Source of the DNA: Cryptosporangium phraense
Lineage (GTDB): Bacteria > Actinomycetota > Actinomycetes > Mycobacteriales > Cryptosporangiaceae
DNA: 64,000 bases
Assembly: GCF_006912135.1 (NCBI RefSeq)
Contig: NZ_VIRS01000012.1
Span: forward strand, 159,960-223,959
Reading direction: 5' to 3'
This document shows positions 41,646 through 49,634 of this stretch, in pieces. Position numbers and translations under genes: made by a program. The notes beneath the pieces were generated by a model. That model saw only the letters and a list, made by a program, of their open reading frames with translations, made no database searches and was not told the origin of the DNA. How positions within the stretch are numbered: position 1 is the stretch's first letter; every line of letters begins with the position of its first letter.

Positions 41646-41673
41646 GCACTCATTGCAAACTCGCACTGAGTGC
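41646..41673. promoter_or_regulatory. Candidate TetR operator (divergent TetR / monooxygenase)
   Basis: GCACTCA (41646-41652) and TGAGTGC (41667-41673) form a perfect 7-base dyad with a 14-base spacer in the middle of the divergent intergenic gap. A smaller TGCC-AATC-GGCA palindrome lies just to its left. The position suits control of both genes. Confidence 0.5.
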
Positions 41674-41688
41674 AGTTATGGTGAACGC

Positions 41689-42759
41689 ATGACAACCGTG
41701 CTGATCTCCGGAGCCGGCGTGGCCGGCTCGACACTCGCGTACTGGCTGGCCCGGAACGGGTTCACGCCGACCGTCGTGGAACGGTCTTCCGGCTTGCGGT
41801 CCAGTGGGAACCCGGTCGACGTCCGAGGCCCGGCGTTACCGGTCGCGGAAGCGATGGGCGTAATGCCCGAGCTGCGGAAACTGGCGACGCAGGCGACCGG
41901 GACGGCGGTGCTGGACGCGTCCGGTTCGGTGCGGGCGCGGGCCGCGATGGGCGCTCCCGGCGAGGTCGAGATCGCGCGCACCGACCTGGCCGCGGCGCTG
42001 TACCAGGCGGCCCGCAACGACGCCGAGTTCGTGTTCGACGACTCGGCTTCTTCGCTGGTGGGCGACTCGCTCGGCGTGGACGTCACGTTCGAGCGGGGCG
42101 CACCGCGGCGGTTCGACTACGTGATCGGCGCGGACGGTCTGCACTCGACGGTGCGCCGACTGGCGTTCGGCCCGGAGGACGAGTTCGTGCGTCACGTGGG
42201 GCTGTACATCGCGACGCTGCCATTGGGCGAGCGCACGTCGTCGACCGACGTGCTGCTCTACAACGTGCCGCGGCGACTGGTGGCGTTGCACCCGGCGCGG
42301 GGCGAGGCCGGGGTCGCGTTCATCTTCCGCGGGCCGGCCCAGCCGGCCTCGGCCTACCGGTCGCTCGCCCAGCAGAAGCGGATCGTGAGGACGGTCTACC
42401 GCGGGGTCGGGTGGCGGGTGCCGGAGTTCCTGGCCCGGGTCGAGGCGGCCGAGGACCTGTATTTCGACGCGGTGAGCCGGGTGGTGGTGCCGAGGTGGTC
42501 GAGGGGACGGATCGGTCTGGTGGGCGATGCGGCGTCGTGCGTGTCGTTGCTCGGGGACGGGTCGAGCCTGGCCATGGCGGGGGCGTTTGCGCTGGCCCAG
42601 GCGTTGGGGTCGGGGGGTGGGTTCGCGGCCTACCAGGCGGAGCACCAGAAGTTGACCGGCCCCAAGCAGCGGCGGGTGCGGATCGGGGCGGGTCTGCTGG
42701 TGCCGAAGACGGCGTGGGGAATAGCCACCCGAAACGCCGCCGCCCCGTTCCTGTTCTGA
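41689..42759 (+). CDS. FAD-dependent monooxygenase (PHBH-like, class A)
   Basis: 356 residues. The N-terminal Rossmann fold is VLISGAGVAGSTLAYWLARNGF with ERS at the second strand end. The DG motif is YVIGADGLHSTVRR, and the FAD GD motif GRIGLVGDAASCVSLLGDGSSLAMAGA binds the ribityl chain. Relatives hydroxylate aromatics or inactivate tetracyclines and rifamycins; the substrate here is unknown. ATG 41689 is close to the divergent TetR promoter region. It is slightly short compared with the ~400-residue norm but both FAD motifs are intact. Confidence 0.9.
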   Translation: MTTVLISGAGVAGSTLAYWLARNGFTPTVVERSSGLRSSGNPVDVRGPALPVAEAMGVMPELRKLATQATGTAVLDASGSVRARAAMGAPGEVEIARTDLAAALYQAARNDAEFVFDDSASSLVGDSLGVDVTFERGAPRRFDYVIGADGLHSTVRRLAFGPEDEFVRHVGLYIATLPLGERTSSTDVLLYNVPRRLVALHPARGEAGVAFIFRGPAQPASAYRSLAQQKRIVRTVYRGVGWRVPEFLARVEAAEDLYFDAVSRVVVPRWSRGRIGLVGDAASCVSLLGDGSSLAMAGAFALAQALGSGGGFAAYQAEHQKLTGPKQRRVRIGAGLLVPKTAWGIATRNAAAPFLF

Positions 42760-42795
42760 GCCCGTACCCGGCCTCGATGGCCCGGAAAACAACCA

Positions 42796-42813
42796 TTGTT
42801 GTGAACCCAACAA
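42796..42813. promoter_or_regulatory. Candidate autoregulatory TetR operator
   Basis: TTGTTG (42796-42801) and CAACAA (42808-42813) flank six bases, and CAAC-CATT-GTTG overlaps on the left. A GATAGT -10-like box at 42815-42820 precedes the ATG at 42833 by 12 bases. The dyad would therefore block the promoter of the following TetR gene. Confidence 0.5.
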
Positions 42814-42832
42814 CGATAGTAGTCTCGTCCCC

Positions 42833-43387
42833 ATGGCCAGCCGACGCGAGGCGATCCTCGACGCAGCGATCGACGTCCTCGGGCACAACGGGATCCACGG
42901 CCTCACGCACCGCACCACCGACGAGGCCGCAGGCCTCCCCAAGGGATCGACCGCGAACCTGTTCAGCACGCGCGACGCGCTGCTCGACGCGGTGGTCGAG
43001 CGCTTCGCCGCGCGCGAGCGCGCGAACTGGGACGACCTCGCGACGCGCACCGCACCGACCGACCCGAAGCAGCTCGCGCACACCCTCACGCTCTTCGCCC
43101 ACGACGCCACCGGCCCGAATCGCACGCTGACCCTGGCCCGCTACGCGATCCTCGTCGAAGCGGCCATCCAGCCGACCCTCCGCGCCCAGCTGAGCCAGAC
43201 CGGCGCCCGGGTCGACGGCTGGTTCACCCACTGGGTGCGCCTGGCCGGCTCGAGCGACCCCGAGCGGCACACGCCGGTGCTGATGAACCACTGGACCGGC
43301 ATCGTCCTGCACCAGCTCGCGGTGCCCGACCCAGCCTTCGACCCGTCCGAGCAGATCACCACGATCGTGGAGGCGCTACTGCCATGA
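42833..43387 (+). CDS. TetR-family transcriptional regulator
   Basis: 184 residues. The DNA-binding domain is SRREAILDAAIDVLGHNGIHGLTHRTTDEAAGLPKGSTANLFSTRDALLDAVV, matching the TetR subgroup with a TetR_C-like helical sensor. A dyad operator and -10 box sit directly upstream. Its stop overlaps the ATG of the mycothiol-type gene (ATGA), so the pair is coexpressed and self-repressed. The inducing ligand is unknown. Confidence 0.92.
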   Translation: MASRREAILDAAIDVLGHNGIHGLTHRTTDEAAGLPKGSTANLFSTRDALLDAVVERFAARERANWDDLATRTAPTDPKQLAHTLTLFAHDATGPNRTLTLARYAILVEAAIQPTLRAQLSQTGARVDGWFTHWVRLAGSSDPERHTPVLMNHWTGIVLHQLAVPDPAFDPSEQITTIVEALLP

Positions 43388-44004
43388 CCTGGGAAATCAT
43401 CGACGCCGAACGACACCGCCTGGCCGACCTGCTCGACGACCTCTCCCCCACCGAATGGGCCTCCCCTTCGCTCTGCGCGGGGTGGACCGTCCACGACGTC
43501 GCCGCCCACCTGACCCTGCAGGACCTCGGCCTCGGCGCGGTGATCGCGACGGTGGCCCGCGGCGGCGGCAACCTCGACCGCGCGACCTCCGCCGCCGCCC
43601 GGCGTCGGGCCGCGGCGCTCGGCCCGGAGCGCATCCCCGACGTCATCCGCGCCGGTTCCCGGCGCCCCAACTTCGGCGTCACCCCGCTCGAGACGCTGAT
43701 CGACCTGCTCGTCCACACCCAGGACATCGCGCTCGCGCTCGGCCGGTCGCACGCGATGCCGGTCCAGGCGGCCGCGACGGCCGCGACCCGGGTCTGGACC
43801 ACGCGCTGGCCGCCGCCGTTCCCGGCCGTCCGCGCGTTGCGCGGCCTGCGGCTGCGGGCCACCGACGTCGACTGGTCCGTCGGCGACGGCCCCCTGGTCG
43901 AAGGCCCGATCGCCGCGCTGCTCCTGCTGTCGACCGGCCGCCCGTCCGCGATCGCTCAGTTACCCCATGCGGACGTCGACGAGCTGACCGCGCGGCTGAA
44001 ATGA
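43384..44004 (+). CDS. Maleylpyruvate isomerase family mycothiol-dependent enzyme
   Basis: 206 residues of the DinB/mycothiol-dependent maleylpyruvate isomerase superfamily. The N-terminal helix bundle has WASPSLCAGWTVHDVAAHLTLQDL, with the metal His in HDVAAH, and the second metal-site region DLLVHTQDIALALGR supplies another His. Such proteins are mycothiol-linked transferases; many have no known substrate. Translation is coupled to the upstream TetR gene through ATGA. It ends 19 bases before the amidohydrolase. Confidence 0.88.
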   Translation: MTWEIIDAERHRLADLLDDLSPTEWASPSLCAGWTVHDVAAHLTLQDLGLGAVIATVARGGGNLDRATSAAARRRAAALGPERIPDVIRAGSRRPNFGVTPLETLIDLLVHTQDIALALGRSHAMPVQAAATAATRVWTTRWPPPFPAVRALRGLRLRATDVDWSVGDGPLVEGPIAALLLLSTGRPSAIAQLPHADVDELTARLK

Positions 44005-44023
44005 GCAGCGTTAGCCTGCACCA

Positions 44024-45388
44024 ATGGACGTCGACACGCTCATCCGTAACACCACGATCGTCACCATGGACGCCGACCGCCGGATCATCACCGACGGATC
44101 GATCGCGCTGGCCGGCGACCGGATCGTCGCCGTGGGCAAGACCGCCGACGTCCGCGTGGAGGCGAAGACCACCATCGACGGCCGGCGCTTCCTCGTCACC
44201 CCCGGTCTGATCAACGGTCACGTCCATCTGACCGAAGCGTTGCTGAAGGGCTTCATGCCCGAGGCCCTGCCGTTCGACGAGTCGCTCTTCACCTGGGTCA
44301 TGCCGCTCTACGAGGCGCACACGGCCGAGGAGCAGCAGGTCGCGGCGCGGCTCTCCGCGCTGAGCATGCTGCGGACCGGCACCACGACGTTCCTCGACGC
44401 CGGCACGACCGTGGCCATCGACGAGGTCATCGAGGCGGTCGAGCCGACCGGCCTGCGCGGCCGTTTCGGCCGGTGGCTGCAGGACCGTCAGTTCGGACCG
44501 GACGGCTCGCTCGACACGACCGACGCCGCGCTACGCGCGATGGAGGAAGAACTCGACCGTTATCCGGGTGGTGACGGCCAGCGGTTGGCCGCCTGGCCGA
44601 TGCTGGTCGGCCACAACACCAATACCGACGAATTGTGGCGCGCCGCCAAGGCCATGGCGGACGCCCACGGGGCCGGCATTTCGGCGCACCTGAGCCCGGC
44701 ACAGGACGACAGCGACTGGTATCTCGCCGAGTTCGGGCGGCGGCCGGTGGAGCATCTGGCGTCGCTGGGGGTGCTCGGGCCCAACGTCAACCTGGTGCAC
44801 ATGGTGCATGTGGACGACGCGGAGGTGCGGCTGCTGGCGTCCTCGGGAACGAACGTCACGCACTGCCCGGCGTCGGCGTTGAAGGGTGGGTACGGCTCGA
44901 CCGCGGTCGGGAAGTTCCCGGAGATGGCCGCCGCCGGCGTGAACATGATGCTCGGCACCGACGGGTCCGACATCGCCGACATGATGAAGCCGATGAACCT
45001 GATGGCCGGCCTGTTCAAGGACGCCCGCCGGGACACGTCGCTCTTCCCGGCGTCGAGGGTCTTGGAGATGGCCACCGTGAATGCGGCCCGGGCGCTGGGA
45101 ATGGCGGATTCGATCGGCAGCCTGGCGGTAGGCATGAAGGCCGACCTGGTGCTGCACGATCTCGACCGCCCCGAGTGGCGACCGCTGAACAACTACGTCA
45201 ACCAGCTGGTGTGGTCGGCGGACGGCCGAGGGGTGCACAGCGTCTGGGTCGATGGGCGGCGCCTGGTGGACGACTACGTCTGCACGGTGATGGACGAGGA
45301 GAAGGTGCTGGCTGACGCCCAGAGTGCGGCGGATGCGGTGATGCGGAGGTCGGGGTTGCCGTACGTGTACGACTGGCCGGTGCTGTAG
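44024..45388 (+). CDS. Amidohydrolase, chlorohydrolase/deaminase (TrzN/SAH-deaminase-like) type
   Basis: 454 residues in the metal-dependent cyclic-deaminase group. The composite beta-sandwich plus TIM barrel is seen in LIRNTTIVTMDADRRI and the metal ligands TPGLINGHVHLTEALLKG (HxH), ISAHLSPAQ (His), NLVHMVHVDD and LGTDGSDIADMM (Asp). Members deaminate adenosine-type compounds, guanine or triazines. The start lacks a good ribosome site but follows the isomerase-like gene by 19 bases on the same strand. A GC hairpin right after the stop ends the unit. Confidence 0.9.
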   Translation: MDVDTLIRNTTIVTMDADRRIITDGSIALAGDRIVAVGKTADVRVEAKTTIDGRRFLVTPGLINGHVHLTEALLKGFMPEALPFDESLFTWVMPLYEAHTAEEQQVAARLSALSMLRTGTTTFLDAGTTVAIDEVIEAVEPTGLRGRFGRWLQDRQFGPDGSLDTTDAALRAMEEELDRYPGGDGQRLAAWPMLVGHNTNTDELWRAAKAMADAHGAGISAHLSPAQDDSDWYLAEFGRRPVEHLASLGVLGPNVNLVHMVHVDDAEVRLLASSGTNVTHCPASALKGGYGSTAVGKFPEMAAAGVNMMLGTDGSDIADMMKPMNLMAGLFKDARRDTSLFPASRVLEMATVNAARALGMADSIGSLAVGMKADLVLHDLDRPEWRPLNNYVNQLVWSADGRGVHSVWVDGRRLVDDYVCTVMDEEKVLADAQSAADAVMRRSGLPYVYDWPVL

Positions 45389-45390
45389 GG

Positions 45391-45414
45391 ACCCGCGGGC
45401 CCGGCCCCGCGGGT
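45391..45414 (+). terminator. GC hairpin terminator
   Basis: ACCCGCGGG (45391-45399) and CCCGCGGGT (45406-45414) around a 6-base loop, starting two bases after the amidohydrolase TAG and followed by TTC. The coiled-coil gene converges from the other side, so it may serve both. Confidence 0.75.
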
Positions 45415-45422
45415 TTCGGTGG

Positions 45423-45854
45423 TCAGCTCGTCCCGGATCCCCGAGCGACCAACGTCTTGAGCATTCCCTCCATGCGGTCCATGCGCTCGTCCATGCGGTC
45501 GAAGCGCTGGTCCATGCGGTCGAAGCGCTGGTCCATGCGGTCGAAGCGGTCTTCTACGCGGGCGTCGAGCTCGTTGACGCTGGCTCGGACGTTGTCGACG
45601 CTGACCTGCAGAGCGTCGATCTTGATGCCGTGCTCCAGCAGGATCTTGCTGTGAGCGCGCAGAAGGTCGGTCTGTTCGTTCTGGCTCAGGTGCAGGGCCT
45701 GGATGAGCTTGCTGTCGGCGTCCTGCCGAAGCTTGACGTCACCCAGATCCCGCGCCATCGCGCGCCGGAATCCCCTCTCCAACTCGGCACCCTTCTCTAA
45801 TGCGCTAACGCGACGCTCCAAGGCCCCGCCAGGCGCGCCAGCCGGTTCAGTCAT
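45423..45854 (-). CDS. Small coiled-coil protein with tandem heptad repeats
   Basis: 143 residues, almost wholly helical and charged. Residues ~25-90 form a coiled coil (LRAHSKILLEHGIKIDALQVSVDNVRASVNELDARV). They run into three-and-a-half copies of a FDRMDQR heptad near 103-128, encoded by 21-base tandem DNA repeats. There is no signal peptide or membrane helix. ATG 45854 has GGAAGG upstream. No domain is recognised; it resembles hypothetical t-SNARE/apolipoprotein-like coiled coils. It is a monocistronic gene whose end faces a terminator. Confidence 0.75.
   Translation of the reverse strand: MTEPAGAPGGALERRVSALEKGAELERGFRRAMARDLGDVKLRQDADSKLIQALHLSQNEQTDLLRAHSKILLEHGIKIDALQVSVDNVRASVNELDARVEDRFDRMDQRFDRMDQRFDRMDERMDRMEGMLKTLVARGSGTS
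45486..45548. repeat. Three 21-bp tandem repeats
   Basis: Units at 45486-45506, 45507-45527 and 45528-45548 share the core GTCCATGCGGTCGAAGCG; the last two are identical and the first differs by one base. Each encodes one heptad of the coiled coil, so copy-number change would alter its length in frame. Confidence 0.85.
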
Positions 45855-45975
45855 CGTGCAGCCTTCCAGGTAATGCCCGGGTGGTCATCTACTCGCCCCA
45901 ACGTACACACGACTACAGCCAGCGCCGATCCCTCGAGGTTTGAAACGAACTCGACCGATCGTGGCAGGCGTTCCC

Positions 45976-46620
45976 CTACCTCCTGACATCCGCGGCCGAT
46001 TGGTCGGTGAGATTGAAGACCGTGTGCGGGTCGCGTCCACCGAAGAGCAGCGAGATCACCACGGCCGCCATGGCTTCGAGGTGAAGCGCATGCCTCACAT
46101 CCCCGACCGCCAGCGGCTCCGCCCCGACGTCCGCGATGAGACTCCGCGTCAGATCCATCGCGACCGAATCGCTCCCGCAGTAGGGCACGACCAGACGACG
46201 ATGATCAAAGATCGGCGGGTCCATCCGCCAGACGCCGGCCTCGCACAGATTGAAAGCCTTCACCACATGCCCGCCGGTCGCCCGCTCGATATCCTGAGCC
46301 ATCGACCGGCCCGGCTCCGACACGAGCGTGAAGTGTTCGGTCTCGACCGGGTTGTTGCAATCGACGATCGGCTTACCTCGCAGCGCATCGCCGATTTCCG
46401 ACAACGCGGCCGGCATCCCTTGATAGAGAACCGCGATCAGCGCTATTTCACCGAACCTCGCGACTTCGTCGAAGGATCCAGCGCGACCACCCCATTTATC
46501 AGCCAGCGCCTCGGCCTTACTCGCCGTCCGACCGGCGACCATCAACTCGTGACCGGCAGCGGCCCACCGCGTGCCGAGGGTGTCGGCCATCGTGCCCGCG
46601 CCAAGAATTCCGATTCTCAT
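45976..46620 (-). CDS. NADPH-dependent F420 reductase-like / NAD(P)-binding protein
   Basis: 214 residues. The N-terminal Rossmann fold is MRIGILGAGTMADTLGTRWAAAGHELMVAGR (GxGxMA, with AGR suggesting NADP preference), followed by PIVDCNNPV and VVKAFNL. This is the layout of F420-dependent NADP oxidoreductase-like (NADP_oxRed_F420) proteins. They move hydride between F420H2 and NADP or have unassigned roles. It is 48 bases downstream of the HxlR gene on the same strand and is its probable target. Confidence 0.87.
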   Translation of the reverse strand: MRIGILGAGTMADTLGTRWAAAGHELMVAGRTASKAEALADKWGGRAGSFDEVARFGEIALIAVLYQGMPAALSEIGDALRGKPIVDCNNPVETEHFTLVSEPGRSMAQDIERATGGHVVKAFNLCEAGVWRMDPPIFDHRRLVVPYCGSDSVAMDLTRSLIADVGAEPLAVGDVRHALHLEAMAAVVISLLFGGRDPHTVFNLTDQSAADVRR

Positions 46621-46668
46621 GGCGCCGACGCTACGAGCGCGTGGGGCACCATCCGGTTCCCTACCTGT

Positions 46669-47004
46669 TCAGTCGCCGGCCAGGTCGTCGGCGTGTTCCT
46701 CGGCCCACCGGGCGAGTACCGACACCGGCCCGAGGAGGCTCTGGCCGAGCTGGGTCAGCCGATACTCCGTGCCCGCCGGCGCCGTCGGAAGAATTCGACG
46801 CTCCACCAGGCTGTTTCGCTCCAGCTTTCTCAACGTCTGAGTGAGCATTTTCTTGCTGATGCCACCGATCCGATCGTGCAGATCGCTGTAGCGCCGCGGG
46901 CCGGACCCCAAGCCGTACACCACGACGACCGACCACGTGTCGGCCACCAGATCCAGCGTCGTGCGCGCGGGGCAGTCGGCCAGGAAAACGTCATAGTCAC
47001 TCAC
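46669..47004 (-). CDS. HxlR-family transcriptional regulator
   Basis: 111 residues from GTG 47004. The family pattern is CPARTTLDLVADTWSVVVVYGL (first Cys can be a redox sensor), RYSDLHDRIGGISKKMLTQTLRKLERNSLVERRI and the wing PAGTEYRLTQLGQSL. A TACACT box ends about 10 bases before the GTG, suggesting a leaderless message. It precedes the F420-type reductase in the same direction. HxlR proteins sense aldehydes or quinones through the Cys; the signal here is inferred. Confidence 0.88.
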   Translation of the reverse strand: MSDYDVFLADCPARTTLDLVADTWSVVVVYGLGSGPRRYSDLHDRIGGISKKMLTQTLRKLERNSLVERRILPTAPAGTEYRLTQLGQSLLGPVSVLARWAEEHADDLAGD

Positions 47005-47030
47005 ACGAACGGAGTGTAGGTACGCGACCG

Positions 47031-47585
47031 CTAATCCACCGTCGAGACGTGCAGGTGGTCCCAGTGGCCGCCGGTCACGTCGAGGACGTTGTAGACCCCG
47101 GCCCCCTGATACGCCCGCCACCCCTCGGCGTCATGCTCCCGCGACCAGATCCGCCCCTGAAAGATCACGTAGTTCACGTGCAGCGCGTCCTTGTTGGCCC
47201 TCAACCACACCGCCAATTCCCACCCGCGCGCCACCATCCGCGGCCCGGGAAAGCGCCCGATCTTCCCGATCGTGTAGTCACACGCCCGGCCGGCCGGATG
47301 GTCACTCCGCGGGTTCCACGCATGCCGATCCCAACACGCACCCGGCCGATCCCCGGTCGTACTCGCGACCTGCGCGATCGTCCACGCCATGGCCGGCGTC
47401 ACGCACCCCCCGGTCCCGGACGGATCCGGAATCCGGCACCCGCTCCCCTTCCCCACGAACGCCTCCGGCGGAGCCAGCGACGTCGAACGCGGCGGCCCGG
47501 CCGGCACGATCCGGTCACCTCCCAGCGCCGCCAGCCCGCACACCGCCACCGAAAGCACGACGAGCACCCCTGCCCGGGTCGACAT
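47031..47585 (-). CDS. Secreted protein with ARB-07466-like C-terminal domain
   Basis: 184 residues. Signal peptide MSTRAGVLVVLSVAVCGLAAL with cleavage near residue 25. The exported domain carries a histidine/aspartate pattern resembling M15/VanY metallopeptidases: SDHPAGRACDYTIG and HWDHLHVS, with four Cys in between able to form disulfides. The domain is common in actinomycete secreted and wall-hydrolase proteins; catalytic activity is not established. ATG 47585 is chosen; a GTG three codons earlier is possible. It is divergent from the DUF2075 gene. Confidence 0.82.
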   Translation of the reverse strand: MSTRAGVLVVLSVAVCGLAALGGDRIVPAGPPRSTSLAPPEAFVGKGSGCRIPDPSGTGGCVTPAMAWTIAQVASTTGDRPGACWDRHAWNPRSDHPAGRACDYTIGKIGRFPGPRMVARGWELAVWLRANKDALHVNYVIFQGRIWSREHDAEGWRAYQGAGVYNVLDVTGGHWDHLHVSTVD

Positions 47586-47692
47586 GCAACACACAATAGG
47601 TACAGGAACTACCGAATCAGCCGCGGCGCGTGTTGCGTGATCGGTCGGCTACTCTCCTGACGCGGCCCGACGGGCGCCGGCCTCACGTGATG

Positions 47693-47731
47693 CCCCCACC
47701 CGCACGTCCTATCGGCGTGCCCTGGTGGGGG
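47693..47731 (+). promoter_or_regulatory. Hairpin that could hide the ribosome site of the DUF2075 gene
   Basis: CCCCCACC (47693-47700) pairs with GGTGGGGG (47724-47731), and the second arm is the only ribosome-site-like sequence before the GTG at 47736. Folding of the leader would sequester it, a possible translational brake. Whether the transcript starts upstream of 47693 is unknown. Confidence 0.4.
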
Positions 47732-47735
47732 ATCA

Positions 47736-49634
47736 GTGGTCCTCGTCCGACGCTCCGCGGCGGCTCTCCTCGACGACGCGAAGTCCGGCAACTTGTCGAA
47801 GCTCCTGGCCGAGCAGGCGCTGCACCAACTCCGGTCCGGAGTCGGCGCCTCCGAACTGCGGTCGTGGGATCGCAGCCTGCCGGTGCTGCTCACCGACCTG
47901 GTCGAGGCCGGGCTCGGCGGCGTCGAGGTGCTGATCGAGTACCGGCTCCCGTACAGCCCGAAGCGCATCGACGTCGTGCTGTGCGGAGTGGATCCGCGAT
48001 CCGGCACCGCGGCCTACGTCCTGGTCGAGCTGAAGCAGTGGACGCACGCGCTGTACTACTCGGACGATCTCGTGACGGTGCCCGGCTACTCCGAACCCGT
48101 GCTGCACCCGATCGAGCAGGTGGAGCGGTACCGGCAGCAACTGATCGACTTCACGCCGATGCTGGCCGAACGGCCGGAATCCGTCTCGGCGGTCGCCTAC
48201 CTGCACAACGCCGTCGAGGGAACCGGCTGGTCCCTGCACGAGTATCAGGTCACCCGATCGGGGCACCTGTTCACCAAGAACCGTCGTCGCGAGTTTCTCG
48301 ACTTCCTCGGCCGCCGCCTGATGCCGACCGGGGACGAAGCCGTCGCCCGGCAGTCCGGCCGGGCCGCCGACGAACTGCTCACCGCACCCGAGGCGCCGGC
48401 GAAGCCGCTGCTCTCGATCGCCGCCCGCGAGATCCAGGACCGCGAGCAGTTCGTGCTCCTCGACGAGCAGCAAGAAGCGTTCTCGCTGGTCCGCGACGCG
48501 GTCCGCGCGTCCGGGCAGCAGAACCGCAAGCGCGTGGTGATCGTCGTCGGCGGCCCCGGCTCGGGCAAGAGCGTCATCGCGCTGAGCCTGCTCGGCGAAC
48601 TCTCCCGCCAGGACTACCGCGTGCTGCACGCCACCGGCTCCAGCGCGTTCACCCGGACGATGCGCAAGGTCGCCGGTCGGCGGGCGCCGCGCGTCCAGCA
48701 GATGTTCAAGTACTTCAACGACTTCATGGAGGCGCCGCAGAACCGGCTCGACGTGCTGATCTGCGACGAGGCGCACCGCGTCCGCGAGACCAGCGTCAAG
48801 CGCTACACCCGGGCCGCGCTGCGCGCGAACGCCCGGCCGCAGATCGACGAGCTGATCGCGGCCGCCCGCGTCCCGGTGTTCCTGCTCGACGAGAACCAGG
48901 TCGTGCGTCCCGGCGAAATGGGTTCGCTGGACGAGATCACCGCGGCGGCCGAGCGCAACGAGTGCGACGTCGTGGTCAAGCGGCTGCAGGGGCAGTACCG
49001 CTGCGGCGGCTCGGACACGTTCGACAGCTGGGTGGTCCAGCTGCTCGGGCTGACCGCCGAGCAGCCGACCAGCTGGTCCGCGGCGGTCGGCGACAGCGAC
49101 GAGCAGTACCTCGTGCGGAGCTGCGAATCCCCGGCCGGCTTGGAGGCATGGCTCCGAGCCCGGATGGAGGAGTCCGGCGGGACCGGCCGAATCTCCGCCG
49201 GCTATTGCTGGAAGTGGAGCGACCCCCAGCGCATCGACGACGTCCCGACGCTGATCGACGACGTCGTGATCGGGGACTGGAAACGGCCGTGGAACGCGAA
49301 GCCGGACAAGCGCGTTCCCGACGCTCCGGAGTCGTACTTCTGGGCCAGCGACGACCGCGGCTTCGGCCAGGTGGGCTGCATCTACACCGCCCAGGGGTTC
49401 GAGTACGACTGGTCCGGGGTGATCCTGGGTCCGGACTTCGTCCGCCGGGACGGCCGGTGGGCCGCCCGGCGCACGCACAGCCACGATCCGGCGGTCAAGC
49501 GCGCGGACGACGCGCACTTCGGCGCGCTGATCCGGAACACCTACAAGGTGCTGCTGACCCGCGGCCTGCGTGGCGTCGCCGTCTACAGCACCGACCCGGA
49601 GACCCAGGACTGGCTACGACGGGTGACCGCCTAG
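47736..49634 (+). CDS. DUF2075 (Schlafen-3-like) helicase with N-terminal PD-(D/E)xK-like domain
   Basis: 632 residues. The N-terminal ~200 look nuclease-like: IEYRLPYSPKRIDVVL with D79, then AYVLVELKQW with E98 and K100, the D...ExK arrangement of restriction-type nucleases. A P-loop ATPase follows: GGPGSGKS with K278, LDVLICDEAHRV (Walker B), LLDENQVVRPGE (SF1-like motif III) and KRLQGQYRCGG (motif IV). The C-terminal part includes VGCIYTAQGFEYDWSGVILG and IRNTYKVLLTRGLRG (motifs V/VI). This matches DUF2075 DNA/RNA helicase proteins. Defence or repair is plausible but inferred. The start is GTG 47736. Its TAG shares CTAG with the convergent dioxygenase stop. Confidence 0.85.
   Translation: MVLVRRSAAALLDDAKSGNLSKLLAEQALHQLRSGVGASELRSWDRSLPVLLTDLVEAGLGGVEVLIEYRLPYSPKRIDVVLCGVDPRSGTAAYVLVELKQWTHALYYSDDLVTVPGYSEPVLHPIEQVERYRQQLIDFTPMLAERPESVSAVAYLHNAVEGTGWSLHEYQVTRSGHLFTKNRRREFLDFLGRRLMPTGDEAVARQSGRAADELLTAPEAPAKPLLSIAAREIQDREQFVLLDEQQEAFSLVRDAVRASGQQNRKRVVIVVGGPGSGKSVIALSLLGELSRQDYRVLHATGSSAFTRTMRKVAGRRAPRVQQMFKYFNDFMEAPQNRLDVLICDEAHRVRETSVKRYTRAALRANARPQIDELIAAARVPVFLLDENQVVRPGEMGSLDEITAAAERNECDVVVKRLQGQYRCGGSDTFDSWVVQLLGLTAEQPTSWSAAVGDSDEQYLVRSCESPAGLEAWLRARMEESGGTGRISAGYCWKWSDPQRIDDVPTLIDDVVIGDWKRPWNAKPDKRVPDAPESYFWASDDRGFGQVGCIYTAQGFEYDWSGVILGPDFVRRDGRWAARRTHSHDPAVKRADDAHFGALIRNTYKVLLTRGLRGVAVYSTDPETQDWLRRVTA

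Noticed and set aside
45480..45550. Possible CRISPR-like repeats
   Set aside because: Units are contiguous 21-mers without spacers and encode in-frame heptads; simple tandem repeat.
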